Below are positions 62,761-64,000 of a stretch of 64,000 bases of DNA, piece by piece. The notes beneath the pieces were generated by a model, which did no database searches, had not been told where the DNA came from, and saw only the letters and a program-made list of their open reading frames with translations. Numbering within the stretch: position 1 is the first letter of the stretch; every line of letters starts with the position of its first letter. The stretch is from Pseudomonas sp. SL4(2022). GTDB lineage: Bacteria > Pseudomonadota > Gammaproteobacteria > Pseudomonadales > Pseudomonadaceae. Location of the stretch: NCBI RefSeq assembly GCF_026625725.1, contig NZ_CP113060.1:4376565-4440564 (forward strand), in the 5' to 3' direction. The position numbers and the translations under genes are program-made.

Positions 62761-62888
62761 TGGAGGCAACCCCACCAGCCACACCTCGGCACACAATGTC
62801 ACCGCTGCGGCTGCTCCCTTCCAGGCCTGACCGGGTTCACGGCTGATCGTTGCGAGGGGACCGGCAGGGCCACCATAACGCAGCTCAC
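62761..62888. repeat. Right attachment repeat (attR)
   Basis: Direct repeat of 43151-43279, containing ffs and part of its 5' leader. The repeat ends at GCAGCTCAC, in the middle of a hairpin CGCAGCTC / GAGCTGCG (62879-62886 and 62896-62903), so the crossover probably lies within or left of this point. Confidence 0.9.
62763..62874 (-). ncRNA. ffs: 4.5S/SRP RNA (functional copy)
   Basis: Leftward SRP RNA of about 112 nt with core GGTCAGGCCTGGAAGGGAGC (Ffh-binding GGAA tetraloop and asymmetric loop) and complementary ends (GGTGGCC...GGTTGCCTCC). A promoter upstream (62906-62933) would start transcription about 25 nt before the RNA, matching the RNase P-cleaved leader length known for E. coli 4.5S RNA. 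Downstream leftward it runs into AGTCTTTTATC, a T-rich 3' end. It is essential in targeting membrane proteins through Ffh/FtsY. Confidence 0.88.
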
Positions 62889-62905
62889 GAGAAGCGAGCT
62901 GCGCC

Positions 62906-62933
62906 ATTGTACCGGCTTGAATTGAAGTTACAA
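62906..62933 (-). promoter_or_regulatory. ffs promoter
   Basis: Leftward -35 TTGTAA (62928-62933), 16-bp spacer, -10 TACAAT (62906-62911). It lies outside the element, so it is the original chromosomal promoter. Confidence 0.7.
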
Positions 62934-62966
62934 CCGTTTCAATCACTTAGCCAACTGAATCGGCCA

Positions 62967-63192
62967 TCAGACGCGGAACCGACCAACCAATTTGGTCAAC
63001 CCTTGTGACAGCTCCGAAGACGCTGACTCGCCTGCGCGCCCTGCTCAGAAGTCTACGCAGCCTCATTGGAAAAATCGCGAATATCACTGATGTGGCGAGC
63101 AATCTCTTCGGTCACGCGGCTCTGTTCTTCACAAGCAGTGGCAATCTGTGCCGTCGTTTCATCGACATCCCACCCGATTTGAGTAGCGCTCA
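62967..63192 (-). pseudogene. Methyl-accepting chemotaxis protein tail, decayed
   Basis: Leftward coding remnant of a chemoreceptor signalling domain: IGWDVDETTAQIATACEEQS and RVTEEIARHI, then a TAG where QA-type sequence is expected (after SNEAA). A frame change follows, and then the canonical end SSELSQGLTKLVGRFRV with TGA at 62967-62969. The N-terminal part is cut off where the IS remnant begins. A nonsense mutation, a frame change and truncation together show it is dead. Confidence 0.75.
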
Positions 63193-63555
63193 GCTTTAGA
63201 GTCCAATCCCAGTAACCAGGAGATTGGACATGAAGAGGCGTTTCACTGAAGAGCAAATCATTGGTTTCCTCCGAGAAGCCGAGGCTGGGCTGCCGATCAA
63301 GGAACTGTGTCGTCGGCACGGTTTTTGAGAGGCCAGTGACTACGTCTGGCGCAGCAAGTTCGACGGGATGAACGAACACTGGTTTACCAGTCTGCAGCAC
63401 GCCAAGGTGGTGATTGAGTCCTGGCGGAGGGAATATAACGAAGAGAGACCGAAGAAAGGGCTTGGTGGGCTAACCCCATCGGCCTATGCCGAGCAACTGG
63501 CCTCGAAAGCCGTTACATTGGCCCAGGACTCTAAAGCCAGCTGCTACTGAAGATG
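63193..63555 (+). mobile_element. Internally deleted IS3-family (IS51-group-like) remnant
   Basis: The left part begins an OrfA at 63230 (MKRRFTEEQIIGFLREAEAG, LPIKELCRRHGF) that stops at a TGA where serine is expected. It continues in frame with WRSKFDGMNEHW and then jumps to the OrfB C-terminus (SWRREYNEERPKKGLGGLTP, stop at 63550). The middle, including the DDE catalytic core, is deleted. GCTTTAGAGTCC at 63193-63204 has an inverted partner GGACTCTAAAGC at 63526-63537, though the true IS ends are uncertain. It interrupts the chemoreceptor remnant. Confidence 0.75.
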
Positions 63556-63657
63556 GGGAGTCGCCCCCTATCCATATGGCCGTTAGAATCCACATCCCAT
63601 GATTAAGCGCGCTCGGCAGCACCGAATGCACCAATCCCTCACTCAAAGGAGTTATAC

Positions 63658-63936
63658 GTGGCCATCACTAAAGACCAATTGATCAGCGATATTGCTGAGG
63701 CTATCGATACACCGAAAAGCACAGTGCGTGCAGCCCTTGAGCAGCTCGGCGAAATAGTCTCAGACGCTCTGGAAAATGGTGATGAAATCACCCTGCCCGG
63801 CATAGGTAAACTCAAGGTCACTGAACGGCCAGCACGCACAGGGCGCAACCCACAAACAGGCAAGACGCTGCAAATTGCAGCAAAGAAAGTTGTCAAATAC
63901 GTTCCAGCAAAAGCACTTAGCGACGCCATTAACTAA
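63658..63936 (+). CDS. HU-family DNA-binding protein, second type
   Basis: A 92-aa HU-fold protein: LISDIAEAIDTPKSTVRAAL, then GIGKLKVTERPARTGRNPQTGKTL (the DNA-binding arm) and KVVKYVPAKALSDAIN. It differs from hupB (22548) across most of the chain, e.g. LPGIGKLK instead of LVGFGTFA, resembling the separate HU-like paralogue of pseudomonads. GTG start at 63658 after AAAGGAG. The last 64 bp of the window after it hold nothing I can name. Confidence 0.9.
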   Translation: MAITKDQLISDIAEAIDTPKSTVRAALEQLGEIVSDALENGDEITLPGIGKLKVTERPARTGRNPQTGKTLQIAAKKVVKYVPAKALSDAIN

Positions 63937-64000
63937 GCACTGGCGTGCCCTACGGGCGCGCTGATTCTGATCAAAAAAGCCGCGACAGTGGCTGGTTTGT

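Larger units (their letters stand above)
43151..62888. mobile_element. Integrative element inserted at the ffs (SRP RNA) locus
   Basis: The segment is bounded by direct repeats of 129 bp (43151-43279) and 128 bp (62761-62888) that contain the whole 4.5S RNA sequence and differ by a single C. A tyrosine integrase starts 72 bp inside the right repeat. Putative arm-type sites lie near both ends. The cargo differs from the chromosome in gene content and, between 49.7 and 54.1 kb, is clearly A+T-richer. Length from repeat start to repeat start is 19610 bp. I see no conjugation, capsid or packaging genes, so it is a genomic island or mobilisable element rather than a prophage or complete ICE. Confidence 0.92.

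Noticed and set aside
43151..62888. Prophage or complete ICE interpretation of the island
   Set aside because: No capsid, tail, terminase, lysis, relaxase or type IV secretion genes are visible.
1..64000. CRISPR array
   Set aside because: No set of regularly spaced ~28-36-bp repeats; the only perfect tandem repeat is the 9-bp unit at 36673.

Overview
The window is chromosome from a Pseudomonas-type gammaproteobacterium. Positions 1-30500 follow the gene order I know from P. aeruginosa around PA1823-PA1796 (nudC, ldcA, dnaQ, rnhA, gloB, mltD, the Npp/Yej peptide ABC operon, fabI, ppiD, hupB, lon, clpX, clpP, tig, tRNAs, folD). Positions 37500-43280 follow a second block (acyl-CoA dehydrogenase, recR, ybaB, dnaX, then the 4.5S/SRP RNA gene ffs). 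The species cannot be fixed from the sequence alone.

Layout: 1-8000 holds leftward genes for NAD(H) hydrolysis, a phosphotransfer (Hpt)-like protein, a dienoyl-CoA isomerase, lysine decarboxylase, the proofreading subunit DnaQ, RNase HI and a methyltransferase. 8000-20340 holds gloB, mltD, an HDOD protein, the two-binding-protein peptide importer operon and fabI. 20450-29400 is a leftward protein quality-control block (tRNA-Arg/His/Leu, tig, clpP, clpX, lon, hupB, ppiD). 29645-37480 holds folD, a TetR regulator divergent from a Baeyer-Villiger monooxygenase/SDR operon with a perfect palindromic operator, an OhrR/Ohr peroxide-defence cluster, a hydrolase and a cold-shock protein. 37548-42926 is acyl-CoA dehydrogenase, recR-ybaB-dnaX and two small conserved proteins.

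From 43151 to 62888 there is an integrated element of about 19.6 kb, bounded by two nearly identical 128-129 bp direct copies of ffs. A tyrosine integrase (61289-62689) sits just inside the right copy. TTGTACCACC repeats near both ends look like integrase arm sites. The right copy keeps a credible chromosomal promoter; the left one does not, so the right copy is probably the working SRP RNA gene. The cargo from 44.6 to 54.1 kb looks like a defence island: a three-gene ABC-3C operon (SMC/Rad50-like ATPase with a CxxC hook, middle component, and a nuclease-like third component), a DUF3883 PD-(D/E)XK protein, an unrecognised 478-aa protein, a nucleotidyltransferase fused to a restriction-endonuclease-like domain, and an unrecognised 383-aa protein. 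Several of these genes are clearly richer in A+T than the chromosome. The cargo from 55 to 61 kb looks plasmid-like and partly decayed: a serine recombinase, small orphan proteins, a gene split by a -1 frame change exactly at CCCAAAA, a structured inverted-repeat element, a second island RNase H, a truncated endonuclease I, a UmuC C-terminal fragment and a membrane protein.

Right of the element (62889-64000) lie the ffs promoter, a decayed chemoreceptor tail, an internally deleted IS3-family remnant and a second HU-family gene.
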